Origin: Candidatus Praeruminimicrobium purgamenti
GTDB taxonomy: Bacteria; Elusimicrobiota; Endomicrobiia; Endomicrobiales; Endomicrobiaceae
DNA: 64,000 nt
Direction: 5' to 3'
Assembly (NCBI GenBank): GCA_018433585.1
Contig: JAHDQW010000008.1
Coordinates: 1-64,000 of the forward strand
Numbering within the stretch: the first letter of the stretch is position 1; the number at the start of each line of letters is the position of its first letter. Positions 17,315-26,381 of the stretch are shown piece by piece. Position numbers and translations under genes: made by a program. The notes beneath the pieces were generated by a model, which saw only the letters and a program-made list of their open reading frames with translations, had not been told where the DNA came from and ran no database searches.

Positions 17315-18820
17315 TTATTCTCCGGCATGCTTAATGCCGAGTATTTCCAATTCTTTTTTATTTAATCCTACGCCTCTTAACATCAATCTGTTGCCTCTTA
17401 AACTGTCTATTGCGTTAATACCCATTCCACCCAGCATTTCTTTTATTTCATGGTCCCATGCGTTAAGAAGATTTACAAGCCTTTGGTAAGCTATATCAGG
17501 ATTAAGCCTTTTTACCAAATCAGGGTCCTGAGTCGCTATTCCCCAGTTGCATTTTCCGGTAGAACACGAATGGCACATATGGCATCCGATAGCTATTAAA
17601 GCTGCGCTTGCTATATAAACGGCATCGGCGCCTAAAGCTATGGCTTTTACTATATCCGCGCTGTTTCTTATCGAACCTGCACAGATGATTGATATTGAAT
17701 TTCTTATTCCCTCGTCTCTTAATCTCTGATCAACGGAAGCCAAAGCAAGTTCTATAGGAATTCCGACATTGTCTCTTACTCTTGTTGGAGCTGCACCTGT
17801 TCCGCCTCTGAAACCGTCTATAACTATTGCATCAGCTCCGGCTCTTGCTATACCCGAAGCGATTGCTGAAACGTTGTGAACGGCAGCTATTTTTACAAAT
17901 ACAGGCTTCTGGTAATTTGTTGCTTCTTTTAATGAGAATATAAGCTGTCTTAAATCTTCTATTGAATAAATATCGTGGTGAGGAGCAGGAGAAATAGCAT
18001 CCGATCCGACAGGAATCATTCTTGTAGCAGAAACATCTTCTCCGACTTTTATTCCCGGCAAATGTCCGCCGATACCTGGTTTTGCTCCCTGCCCTATTTT
18101 AATTTCTACGGCAACTCCGGCATTTAAATATCCGACATGCACGCCGAATCTTCCCGAGGCTACCTGTACTATCGTATTTTTACCGTATTTATAAAAATCT
18201 TTATGAAGGCCGCCTTCTCCAGTGTTGTACAATATGCCAAGATTTTCTGCGGCTCTTGCAAGAGATTCATGAGCGTTTTTGGAAATAGATCCGTAACTCA
18301 TTGCCGAAAACATTATAGGCATATTTAATTCTATTTGCGGAGGCATTTCCGTAACAAGTTTGCCGTCTTTATCATATTCAAGTTTTTCAGGTTTTCTTCC
18401 GATCATCACTTTTGTTTCCATCGGTTCTCTTAAAGGATCGATTGAAGGATTCGTAACCTGGCTTGCATTCAAAAGCATTTTATCCCAGTATATAGGAAAA
18501 TTCTTAGGATTCCCCATACTTGATAAAAGCATTCCGCCTGTTTCCGCCTGTCTGTAAATTTCGTCTATCGCCTGTCCGCTCCAGTTGGCGTTTTCTCTGA
18601 ATTCCAAAGAATTCTTTCTTATCTTAAGCGCTTTTGTAGGGCACAAGACAACGCATCTGTGACAGTTAACGCATTTTGCGTCATTTGCTCTTACGACATT
18701 ATCTTCTTCATCATAAGAATGAACTTCGTTTGCGCATTGCTTTACGCATACTTTGCACTGTATGCATTTATTTTCATCTCTTAAAACTTCAAATTGTGGA
18801 GAGATTAAACTTGAACTCAT
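17315..18820 (-). CDS. Glutamate synthase FMN/Fe-S catalytic subunit (archaeal-type)
   Basis: 501 residues. Residues about 15-70 carry two [4Fe-4S] motifs (CIQCKVCVKQCANE and CVNCHRCVVLCPTKA). The rest is the FMN-binding TIM barrel that forms glutamate from 2-oxoglutarate and ammonia: MFSAMSYGSISKNAHESLARAA, NTGEGG, GQGAKPGIGGHLPG, DAIVIDGFRGGTGAAPT, and the phosphate site ICAGSIRNSADIVKA followed by GADAVYIASAAL. The C-x5-C-type cluster Cys residues near CHMCHSCSTGKC are also present. This is the central GltB domain as a separate polypeptide, as in archaea and Thermotoga. Its start overlaps the glutaminase stop by 4 bases (ATGA), so both are made together. The GXGXG and electron-input subunits are at 7125-9570. 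Confidence 0.95.
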   Translation of the reverse strand: MSSSLISPQFEVLRDENKCIQCKVCVKQCANEVHSYDEEDNVVRANDAKCVNCHRCVVLCPTKALKIRKNSLEFRENANWSGQAIDEIYRQAETGGMLLSSMGNPKNFPIYWDKMLLNASQVTNPSIDPLREPMETKVMIGRKPEKLEYDKDGKLVTEMPPQIELNMPIMFSAMSYGSISKNAHESLARAAENLGILYNTGEGGLHKDFYKYGKNTIVQVASGRFGVHVGYLNAGVAVEIKIGQGAKPGIGGHLPGIKVGEDVSATRMIPVGSDAISPAPHHDIYSIEDLRQLIFSLKEATNYQKPVFVKIAAVHNVSAIASGIARAGADAIVIDGFRGGTGAAPTRVRDNVGIPIELALASVDQRLRDEGIRNSISIICAGSIRNSADIVKAIALGADAVYIASAALIAIGCHMCHSCSTGKCNWGIATQDPDLVKRLNPDIAYQRLVNLLNAWDHEIKEMLGGMGINAIDSLRGNRLMLRGVGLNKKELEILGIKHAGE

Positions 18821-19908
18821 TTTTTTACCTCCAGCTTAACGATGACAGGTTCTCCGCCTTTAGGATGACGAATATTTTCCGGATCTTTGCAAATCACTCT
18901 GATAGCGCTCTCTTCGCTGGCAAAATATACTTTGCTGCCTTTTTCGGCGGTTACCATAGATCTCAATTTTATTCTGTCGTTAAGTGCAATCAACCCGTCT
19001 TCATAACCTATTAAAATAGAGAAAGGTCCGTTTATTAAAGCGCTTGAATATACCGTTCTTAAAGCTTTCAATTCCGCCGCTTTTTTAGGGTTTTCTCTTT
19101 CTATGTCTTTCCAGAAAGGAGCAACAAGCACCTGTATTGCTTTTTCTATAGGAAGCTTATGTTTCCTTACAAGCAAATCCAGAAGATACGTAATTACTTC
19201 AGTATCTGTCTGAAGAGAACAATTATATCCGTACATTTCAACAAATCTTCTGTTTGCGTCATAAGAAGAAATTTCGCCGTTGTGAACTATAGACCAGTCA
19301 AGCATTGTGAAAGGATGAGCTCCGCCCCACCACCCCGGAGTGTTCGTAGGAAATCTTCCGTGAGCTGTCCATATATATCCTTCATAGTTTTCCAGCATAA
19401 AAAATTCGCCGATATCTTCAGGATATCCTACGCCTTTAAAAGCTCCCATATTTTTACCGCTTGAAAAAACGTAAGCTCCGTCAAATTCTTTATTGACTCT
19501 TATAACGCATCTTGCCGTAAATTCTTCCTCGTCCATATTAAGGTCTCTGACCTTATATATTCTAGGCTGTACAAAATATCTCCAGATTAGAGGTTTATCT
19601 TTAATGCTTGCAACTTTTCTTGTAGGAATATTGCCAGCGCTTTCAATTTCAAAATGTTCGTTAAGAAATTCTTCTGTTTTGGCTTTTACAGTATTATTTT
19701 CATAAAAAATATGCAGTGCGAAAAAATCTTTATATTGAGGATAAATACCGTATCCGGCAAAACCTCCGCCCAATCCGTTAGACCTCTCATGCATAAGAGC
19801 GATCGATTTAACGATATCTTCACCGTTAAATCTGTTGCCTTTTTTATCTATAATACCGCTTATGGCGCATCCTGCCGGTATTTTTATTTCGCCTTCTTTT
19901 TTAAGCAT
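18817..19908 (-). CDS. Glutamate synthase glutaminase subunit (class II amidotransferase)
   Basis: 363 residues from the ATG at 19908, chosen because AGGAGG lies 6 bases upstream; a longer in-frame ATG at 19983 falls inside the leader hairpins and is unlikely to be used. The Ntn nucleophile is probably Cys14 (PAGCAISGIIDKKG), implying removal of a short propeptide. Other class II amidotransferase marks are HGRFPTNTPGWWGGAHPF, IVHNGEISSYDANRRF and LQTDTEVITYLLD. It frees ammonia from glutamine for the adjacent FMN subunit. A consensus-like promoter and an antitermination-type leader precede it, so it is the first gene of a two-gene operon. In typical relatives the polyferredoxin, FAD and GXGXG genes would follow directly; here they lie beyond the autotransporter. 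Confidence 0.94.
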   Translation of the reverse strand: MLKKEGEIKIPAGCAISGIIDKKGNRFNGEDIVKSIALMHERSNGLGGGFAGYGIYPQYKDFFALHIFYENNTVKAKTEEFLNEHFEIESAGNIPTRKVASIKDKPLIWRYFVQPRIYKVRDLNMDEEEFTARCVIRVNKEFDGAYVFSSGKNMGAFKGVGYPEDIGEFFMLENYEGYIWTAHGRFPTNTPGWWGGAHPFTMLDWSIVHNGEISSYDANRRFVEMYGYNCSLQTDTEVITYLLDLLVRKHKLPIEKAIQVLVAPFWKDIERENPKKAAELKALRTVYSSALINGPFSILIGYEDGLIALNDRIKLRSMVTAEKGSKVYFASEESAIRVICKDPENIRHPKGGEPVIVKLEVKK

Positions 19909-19938
19909 TTTGCCTCCTGCAAAGTCAAAAAATATATT

Positions 19939-19977
19939 AAAAAAAATACTCAAAAGATTTGTGATAAATCCTTTGAG
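19939..19977 (-). terminator. Leader terminator of the glutaminase-FMN subunit operon
   Basis: On the minus strand 12-base arms (19977-19966 and 19960-19949) pair with one G-U around a five-base loop and are followed by TATTTTTTTT, a classical intrinsic terminator. It sits about 40 bases before the ATG at 19908, so it would block expression by default. Its 5' arm begins with the 3' arm of the ANTAR-type hairpin at 19973-19990, so the structures exclude each other. Confidence 0.88.
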
Positions 19978-19990
19978 CACCATTGCTCAA
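19973..19990 (-). promoter_or_regulatory. ANTAR-type hairpin in leader of the glutaminase operon
   Basis: Minus-strand TTGAGC-AATGGT-GCTCAA: a perfect 6-bp stem with a six-base loop having A at position 1 and G at position 4. It overlaps the leader terminator by five bases, as at 9685-9700, although the stem sequences differ. No clear first hairpin is found between it and the likely transcription start near 20004. Stabilising this hairpin by an ANTAR protein would let transcription run into the glutaminase gene. Confidence 0.72.
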
Positions 19991-20010
19991 TTTTCGTTGT
20001 CGGTTTGTTT

Positions 20011-20039
20011 ATGCTAGCAGTTTTTATAGTTTTTGTCAA
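20011..20039 (-). promoter_or_regulatory. Promoter of the glutaminase-FMN subunit operon
   Basis: Minus strand: TTGACA (20039-20034), 17-base spacer, TAGCAT (20016-20011), preceded by TGC as an extended -10. Start expected near 20004, giving a ~95-base leader that contains the ANTAR-type hairpin and terminator. It is divergent from the tRNA promoter at 20068-20097. Confidence 0.75.
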
Positions 20040-20067
20040 TATATACACAAGCGAATTTAACAAATAT

Positions 20068-20097
20068 TTGACAAAAAAGTATTCTTTCTGATATAAT
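20068..20097 (+). promoter_or_regulatory. Promoter of tRNA-Asp
   Basis: Consensus TTGACA (20068-20073) and TATAAT (20092-20097) with an 18-base spacer, 17 bases before the mature tRNA end. It may also supply read-through to the phosphatase and nth genes. Confidence 0.85.
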
Positions 20098-20114
20098 CTG
20101 CAGATGTTAGCCAT

Positions 20115-20193
20115 GGGGATGTGGTGTAGCCTGGTTTAACACACTGCCCTGTCAAGGCAGAGACCGCGGGTTCGAATCCCGTCATCCCCGCCA
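20115..20193 (+). tRNA. tRNA-Asp (anticodon GTC)
   Basis: A complete cloverleaf: acceptor arm GGGGATG/CATCCCC, anticodon stem CTGCC/GGCAG around loop CTGTCAA (anticodon GTC, Asp), T arm CGGG-TTCGAAT-CCCG, discriminator G and an encoded CCA (20191-20193). Confidence 0.97.
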
Positions 20194-20205
20194 AAAAAAT
20201 TATAC

Positions 20206-20243
20206 AAGTCCTTTCTTAAAAACAAGAACGGACTTATTTTTTT
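20206..20243 (+). terminator. Intrinsic terminator after tRNA-Asp
   Basis: AAGTCC (20206-20211) pairs with GGACTT (20230-20235), with an inner TTCTT/AAGAA stem, followed by ATTTTTTT. It separates the tRNA from the phosphatase gene ten bases further on. Confidence 0.8.
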
Positions 20244-20252
20244 GAGAAAATC

Positions 20253-21035
20253 ATGAAATTTAATAAATTCACAAATACCGCAATAGAAAGCGCTTATGCA
20301 GGCTCTGAAATACTGCTTAAATATTTCAATAAAATAAAAGAAATCGAATATAAAGGGATAGTCGATCCGGTAACCGTTGCAGATAAACAATCCCAAAAAG
20401 CCGTTATTGAAAAAATTCAGTCTGTTTTTCCTCTTCATAATATAATTGCCGAAGAAAAAGACAATTTTTTAAAACAAGACAATGATTACTGCTGGATAAT
20501 AGATCCCTTGGACGGGACCGTAAATTACGTTCACGGAGTTCCTGCTTTCTGCATCTCAATAGGTCTTTTATACAAAAAACAAATAATATCCGGCGTAGTT
20601 TATGCCCCGGCGCTGAAAGAAATGTTTGTTGCCGAAAAAGACAAAGGCAGTTTTTTAAACGGTAAAAAAATTAAAGTATCATCCGTAAAAGAAATGATCA
20701 AAGCCCTGCCGGTCACCGGATTTCCTTATTATGTAAGAGAAAAACACGAAAGCGTTCTCAATAAATTTAAAAATGTAATGTTTGAAACGCAGGCTATGAG
20801 AAGGTTCGGCTCTGCCGCAATAGACCTTGCTTATGTAGCATGCGGAAGATTCGACTTTTTTTGGGAAGAAGGGTTAAAACCTTGGGATGTAGCCGCAGGC
20901 ATACTTCTTGTAGAAGAAGCCGGAGGCAAAGTGTCTGATTATAAAAACAAAAACGATTTCTTATACGGACAGACGATAGTGGCCTCTAATAAACTTCTCC
21001 ACTCAAAAGCTCTTAAAATTTTAAATGAAAAATAA
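20253..21035 (+). CDS. Inositol monophosphatase family protein (SuhB-like)
   Basis: 260 residues, the family length. Metal-binding signatures are intact: EEKD near residue 68, WIIDPLDGTVNYVHGVP near residue 86, and EEGLKPWDVAAGILLVEEAGG near residue 208. Members are Mg2+- and Li+-sensitive phosphatases acting on inositol phosphate, fructose-1,6-bisphosphate or PAP; the sequence does not settle the substrate. No signal peptide, so cytoplasmic. The ribosome site is poor (TTGAGAAA), and the gene lies 10 bases after the tRNA terminator, so it may depend on read-through. Its end overlaps the nth start by 11 bases, linking both genes. Confidence 0.88.
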   Translation: MKFNKFTNTAIESAYAGSEILLKYFNKIKEIEYKGIVDPVTVADKQSQKAVIEKIQSVFPLHNIIAEEKDNFLKQDNDYCWIIDPLDGTVNYVHGVPAFCISIGLLYKKQIISGVVYAPALKEMFVAEKDKGSFLNGKKIKVSSVKEMIKALPVTGFPYYVREKHESVLNKFKNVMFETQAMRRFGSAAIDLAYVACGRFDFFWEEGLKPWDVAAGILLVEEAGGKVSDYKNKNDFLYGQTIVASNKLLHSKALKILNEK

Positions 21036-21666
21036 TAAAAATATAGATCAAATAATAGCCGTATTGAACAAAGAATATAAAGGAATAGATATTGCACTGA
21101 ATTTCAGCAATGTTTTTGAACTTTTGGTCGCTACAATTTTATCGGCGCAGTGTACTGACAAAAGAGTAAATATTGTAACATCATCCCTGTTCAAAAAATA
21201 TAAAACTATTGAAGATTATGCAAATGCCGACATCACCTGTTTTGAAGAAGACATAAAATCAACAGGATTTTTCAGAAATAAAGCGAAAAACATTATTGCA
21301 ACCGCAAATATTATCCTTAAACAATATAACGGCATTGTTCCGAAAACGATGGAAGAATTAATAACTCTTAAAGGCGTCGCCAGAAAAACGGCAAATATAG
21401 TTTTAGGCAGCGGATACGGCATATCTGAAGGCATTGCGGTTGATACGCACGTAATAAGACTTTCAAATTTAATAGGACTGTCAAAATCTTCAGACCCTAA
21501 AAAAATTGAGAAAGATTTGATGAAAATCGTTCCGAAAAAATACTGGATAAAAGTTTCATTCCTTATACAAACTTTAGGGAGAAGAGTCTGCAAAGCCAGA
21601 AAACCTGACCACGATATCTGTCCAGTAAAGCATTTATGCAAATATTATCTCACAAATGTTAAATAA
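21025..21666 (+). CDS. nth: Endonuclease III with altered Fe-S motif
   Basis: 213 residues. A DNA glycosylase/AP lyase for oxidised pyrimidines in base-excision repair. The helix-hairpin-helix and catalytic Lys are in ELITLKGVARKTANIVLGSG, and the catalytic Asp in GIAVDTHVIRLSNLIGL. The C-terminal [4Fe-4S] loop is normally C-x6-C-x2-C-x5-C; here it reads C-KARKPD-H-DI-C-PVKHL-C, so the second ligand is His instead of Cys (codon CAC, about base 21613). The cluster could still form with a His ligand, be labile, or be absent. Otherwise length and order are normal. It overlaps the upstream phosphatase gene by 11 bases. Confidence 0.94.
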   Translation: MKNNKNIDQIIAVLNKEYKGIDIALNFSNVFELLVATILSAQCTDKRVNIVTSSLFKKYKTIEDYANADITCFEEDIKSTGFFRNKAKNIIATANIILKQYNGIVPKTMEELITLKGVARKTANIVLGSGYGISEGIAVDTHVIRLSNLIGLSKSSDPKKIEKDLMKIVPKKYWIKVSFLIQTLGRRVCKARKPDHDICPVKHLCKYYLTNVK

Positions 21667-21680
21667 CTTTTACGGCAATA

Positions 21681-21720
21681 AAAAAAGCGCCCGTAATTAA
21701 ACGGACGCTTTTTTATTTTT
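21681..21720. terminator. Bidirectional terminator between nth and gdhA
   Basis: AAAAAAGCG(C)CCGT and ACGG(A)CGCTTTTTT pair with one mismatch around AATTAA. The A-run and T-run flanks serve both the plus-strand nth transcript and the minus-strand gdhA transcript. Confidence 0.88.
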
Positions 21721-21733
21721 ATATATCCGCGGA

Positions 21734-23074
<1,341 letters not shown>

Positions 23075-23113
23075 TTACCTCCAAAAAAAATTTACATCTT
23101 TATTGTACGGCTT

Positions 23114-23431
23114 TTATTTTTTTTCTTGAACGGCAGGTTCTTCTTTCTTGTCATCATCCTTAACATTATCGCCTTTAGCGGCTTCATCGGCATAATTTAT
23201 TTGCAGATTAGAAATCGTATCCGTCAAAAATTTTTCTTCCGTCACGGTCAAATTTCCTTTCATTTTGTCCCTGAGCATAAGAAGCATATCTATTGTTACC
23301 TGAGCGCTTTTCAAATCTTTTGTTATTTTACCGTCAATTTGATTAGGGATTTTGCCTATCTGCTGCCAACAGGCTGACGCAAACATTGAAACTAAGCTGA
23401 ACAAATGCTGGTTTAATTCTTTAGGATCCAT
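23114..23431 (-). CDS. DUF1844 family protein
   Basis: 105 residues. The DUF1844 core is LNQHLFSLVSMFASACWQQIGKIPN followed by DLKSAQVTIDMLLMLRDKMKGNLTVTEEKFL and a short helix, then a charged, probably disordered tail (DEAAKGDNVKDDDKKEE). Families of this sort occur in Elusimicrobia, deltaproteobacteria and related phyla; function is unknown. It is tucked 11 bases after gltX and before gdhA on the same strand, so it is likely cotranscribed with them. Confidence 0.82.
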   Translation of the reverse strand: MDPKELNQHLFSLVSMFASACWQQIGKIPNQIDGKITKDLKSAQVTIDMLLMLRDKMKGNLTVTEEKFLTDTISNLQINYADEAAKGDNVKDDDKKEEPAVQEKK

Positions 23432-23442
23432 ATCCGCACCTC

Positions 23443-24924
23443 TTATTTAAAATATTTATCTACGGCGATTTTAATTCTCTTCAAAACTTCATCTTTACCC
23501 ATAACTTCCATCATATGAAACAGGCTGGGGCCTTGTGTTCTTCCGGAAACGGCAACTCTTATCGGATGAAAAACCTGTCCTGTCTTAATTCCTTTTTCAG
23601 CGGCAATATTTCTTGCAAACAGTTCCAAAGAATCTGCCGTAAACGACTGTTCTGCCGGAAGACGGTTCAAAGATTCGTTAAGAACAAGTTTTGCGCTGTC
23701 TTTTGCTTTTTCAGACAAAAAGACTTTTGCCGTCGCGGCTTCATCAAAAACAACGTCTTTAAAGAAAAAATCAACCAAAGAAGGAATATCCTTTATCAAC
23801 TTAATTTTTTCGTGCTCGAGAGAGATAGCTTTTTTAAGCAAAACTTTATCCCATTTTTCAACAATATTTTCCTGTTTTGTATAGTAAATCCAATCCATGA
23901 ACAAATCGTAAATTTCATCCGCTGATTTTTTTCTTATATACTCTCCGTTCATCCACAACAACTTTGCGGAGTCAAAAGTCGCCGGACTGCTGTTGCATCT
24001 GTCCAATGAAAATTTTTCTATAAGCTCGTCATGTTCAAACAACTGCTGGCTGTCGGATGTGGACCAGCCGAGTAAAGCGAGATAATTAATTAAAGCTTCT
24101 CTTAAATAACCTTCCCTTCTGTATTCCAAAACAGAAGTATGCCCGTGCCTTTTTGATAATCTTGCTCCGTCCGGGCCGAGTATCATTGACAAATGCGCAA
24201 ATTTAGGCATTTCCCATCCGAGCGCTTTAAAAATATGCAGCTGTCTGGGAGTATTAGAAATATGATCGTCTCCTCTGATAACATGAGTCATTTTCATCAG
24301 ATAATCGTCAACGACGCAGGCAAAATTATATGTAGGAACTCCGTTAGCTTTCATTAATACAAAATCGTCAAGCAAAGCATTTTCAAAGCTTACGTGTCCT
24401 CTTACGATATCATCAAATTCAATGCTGCCCTCTTTAGGCATTTTAAATCTTATAACCGCGGTTCTGCCTTCGGCTTCTTTGTTTTTTCTTTCTTCTTCGG
24501 TTAAATTAGCGCAATGTCCGTTATATTTAGGAGGAAGCTTTGCAAGAAGCGCCTGCTGTCTCATCTTCTCAACTTCATCGGGAGTACAGTAACATTTATA
24601 TGCAAAACCTTTTTCTATAAGAATATCGATGTACTTCTGATATATTCCTATTTCTTTTCTTTTCATCTGGTAATAAGGCGCATATTCAGGCAATTCGTTG
24701 CCCGGACCTTCCTGCCAGTTAAGCTGCAGCCAGTTTAACGCATCTATAATGATGCCTGTCGACTGATCTGTAGATCTTGCTTCATCAGTATCTTCTATTC
24801 TTAAAACAAACGTCCCTTTTTCTTTTTTAGCATACAGCCAATTAAACAACGCCGTCCTTACTCCGCCTATATGCAAATCACCCGTTGGAGACGGAGCAAA
24901 TCTTACTCTGATGTTTCCTGACAT
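23443..24924 (-). CDS. gltX: Glutamyl-tRNA synthetase
   Basis: 493 residues from the ATG at 24924, chosen because AAGGAAG lies 6 bases upstream and the protein then begins [20 protein letters not shown], the standard N terminus; an upstream in-frame ATG at 24969 adds 15 residues without a good ribosome site. Class I marks: the HIGH-type HIGG and the KMSKS-type RLSKRHG near residue 245. It charges tRNA-Glu. Whether it also charges tRNA-Gln cannot be told here; no gatCAB or glnS occurs in the window. It heads a gltX-DUF1844-gdhA cluster, all linked to glutamate. Confidence 0.97.
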   Translation of the reverse strand: MSGNIRVRFAPSPTGDLHIGGVRTALFNWLYAKKEKGTFVLRIEDTDEARSTDQSTGIIIDALNWLQLNWQEGPGNELPEYAPYYQMKRKEIGIYQKYIDILIEKGFAYKCYCTPDEVEKMRQQALLAKLPPKYNGHCANLTEEERKNKEAEGRTAVIRFKMPKEGSIEFDDIVRGHVSFENALLDDFVLMKANGVPTYNFACVVDDYLMKMTHVIRGDDHISNTPRQLHIFKALGWEMPKFAHLSMILGPDGARLSKRHGHTSVLEYRREGYLREALINYLALLGWSTSDSQQLFEHDELIEKFSLDRCNSSPATFDSAKLLWMNGEYIRKKSADEIYDLFMDWIYYTKQENIVEKWDKVLLKKAISLEHEKIKLIKDIPSLVDFFFKDVVFDEAATAKVFLSEKAKDSAKLVLNESLNRLPAEQSFTADSLELFARNIAAEKGIKTGQVFHPIRVAVSGRTQGPSLFHMMEVMGKDEVLKRIKIAVDKYFK

Positions 24925-24965
24925 AAACACTTCCTTTTCAGCAGTTATTGTATTATTGAATAATC

Positions 24966-24992
24966 GCAAGCTCCCTTTTCCGGGAGACTTGC
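24966..24992 (-). terminator. Hairpin between hisG and gltX
   Basis: GCAAGCTCCC (24966-24975) pairs with GGGAGACTTGC (24982-24992) with one bulged base. It lies after hisG and before gltX on the minus strand. It has no good T-run downstream (GATTATTC), so it may be a weak terminator or mRNA end-stabiliser. Confidence 0.45.
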
Positions 24993-25020
24993 AATTAAAA
25001 TTTTAAATATAAAAAAACGT

Positions 25021-25893
25021 TTAATAAATAATTTTATTTAAAGGATATTCTATTATTCCTTCAGCGCCGGCTCTTTTTAAAGCAGGTATTATTTTCTTAA
25101 CAACTTTTTCTTCTATTATAACTTCTAAAGCAACCCAGTTGCCGTCACTCAAATTTGATATTGTAGGTTTTCTTAAAGCCGGCAAGATTTTCTCTACCTG
25201 CGGAAGTGTTTTGAAAGGTATGTTCATTTTCAACCCCACCATACCTTCGGCATTAAGGGCTCCTTTCAATAAAATGGCGAGATTTTCTATCTTTTCTTTT
25301 TTCCAGCTGTCTTTCCATGCGGCTTCGTTTGCTATAAACCTCGTAGTAGAAACCAGCAGTTCTTCAACAATTCTCAAATTGTTTGCCCTTAAGGAAGAAC
25401 CTGTTTCCGTAAGCTCAACTATTGCATCGACAAGTTTTCCCGCCTTTGCTTCAGTTGCGCCCCATGAAAATTCCACGTTTGCTTTCACTTTATTTTTTGA
25501 AAAATATTTTTTTGTGTAATTCAAAAGCTCGGTGGCGACTCTTTTTCCCTGGAGATCCTGAATTTTTTTAATTTTTGAATCGTTAGGAACTGCCAAAACC
25601 CATCTGACAGGCCTAAACCCTGATTTTGCATACTGAAGTTCGCAGACCTCTTTTACCGATGCTCCGCTCTCGCATATCCAGTCAAAGCCAGTAAGCCCTG
25701 CGTCAAAAACTCCGTCCTGAACATATTTAGCCATTTCCTGCGAACGGACAAGCATAACTTCTATCTCTTCGTCATCGCAGCTTGGGAAATAAGATCTGGA
25801 AGATGCATTTATTCTTATGCCGGCTTTTTTGAATAATTCAATTGTTGATTCCTGTAAGCTTCCTTTAGGAAACCCGAGTTTTAATTTCTTCAT
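25021..25893 (-). CDS. hisG: ATP phosphoribosyltransferase, long form
   Basis: 290 residues. First step of histidine synthesis (ATP + PRPP). The catalytic domains show [37 protein letters not shown] and [19 protein letters not shown] (the PRPP-binding segment). The extra C-terminal ~75 residues ([20 protein letters not shown]...) form the ACT-like regulatory domain of the long HisG, so no HisZ is needed and feedback by histidine is expected. It is the only his gene in the window. It follows the cvpA-like gene by 2 bases and ends the DUF1015-cvpA-hisG operon. Confidence 0.95.
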   Translation of the reverse strand: MKKLKLGFPKGSLQESTIELFKKAGIRINASSRSYFPSCDDEEIEVMLVRSQEMAKYVQDGVFDAGLTGFDWICESGASVKEVCELQYAKSGFRPVRWVLAVPNDSKIKKIQDLQGKRVATELLNYTKKYFSKNKVKANVEFSWGATEAKAGKLVDAIVELTETGSSLRANNLRIVEELLVSTTRFIANEAAWKDSWKKEKIENLAILLKGALNAEGMVGLKMNIPFKTLPQVEKILPALRKPTISNLSDGNWVALEVIIEEKVVKKIIPALKRAGAEGIIEYPLNKIIY

Positions 25894-25895
25894 CG

Positions 25896-26381
25896 TTACT
25901 CCTTTATCATTAATATATAATTTTTGCCTTCTTGTATTTTTTCACTTACTTCCAAATTCGGAGTATATCTGCTGAACGAAGGGAAAAATCTCGAAGATAT
26001 TTTTGATATTTCCGAACTTGCTTTCGTGTTTACCGGTTTTGAAGACTGTTCTTTTAAACCCGGTATAATAACATTTGCAGACAATATAAACCAAAGAACA
26101 ACGGCAAAACAAGCTCCCATGGCTTTATCAAATATCGACAAATATAAAAATTTAACTATTTTAACAACCAGCAGTCCGATAAGAAAAACGGCAATTGCCG
26201 ACGCAATAAAAATCAGATAATAATTTATGCCTATCTGGTACGGATAGTTTTCAGCCAAAAGGATTGAAAAAAATCCTGCGGACACGGCAAAAAAACTTTT
26301 TATTATACCGGTACTGAATCCGATATATAAAAAAATCAGCAAAGCTATTATTAAAATAAAATCTATAAAAATTCCTAACAT
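25896..26381 (-). CDS. CvpA family membrane protein
   Basis: 161 residues with four hydrophobic segments in the first ~115 residues ([20 protein letters not shown], then three more) and a hydrophilic C terminus. The layout FxxGxxxG-like turn after the first helix matches the CvpA/colicin V production family, whose molecular role is unsettled (envelope homeostasis in gammaproteobacteria). Its start overlaps the DUF1015 stop by 7 bases and its stop is 2 bases from hisG, so all three share a transcript. Confidence 0.72.
   Translation of the reverse strand: MLGIFIDFILIIALLIFLYIGFSTGIIKSFFAVSAGFFSILLAENYPYQIGINYYLIFIASAIAVFLIGLLVVKIVKFLYLSIFDKAMGACFAVVLWFILSANVIIPGLKEQSSKPVNTKASSEISKISSRFFPSFSRYTPNLEVSEKIQEGKNYILMIKE

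Noticed and set aside
19909-19983. N-terminal extension of the glutaminase subunit from an ATG at 19983
   Set aside because: It would translate through the ANTAR-type hairpin and terminator, and AGGAGG stands before the ATG at 19908 whose product starts like known family members.
24925-24969. Longer GltX from an ATG at 24969
   Set aside because: The extra 15 residues have no family match and no ribosome site, while the ATG at 24924 has AAGGAAG.
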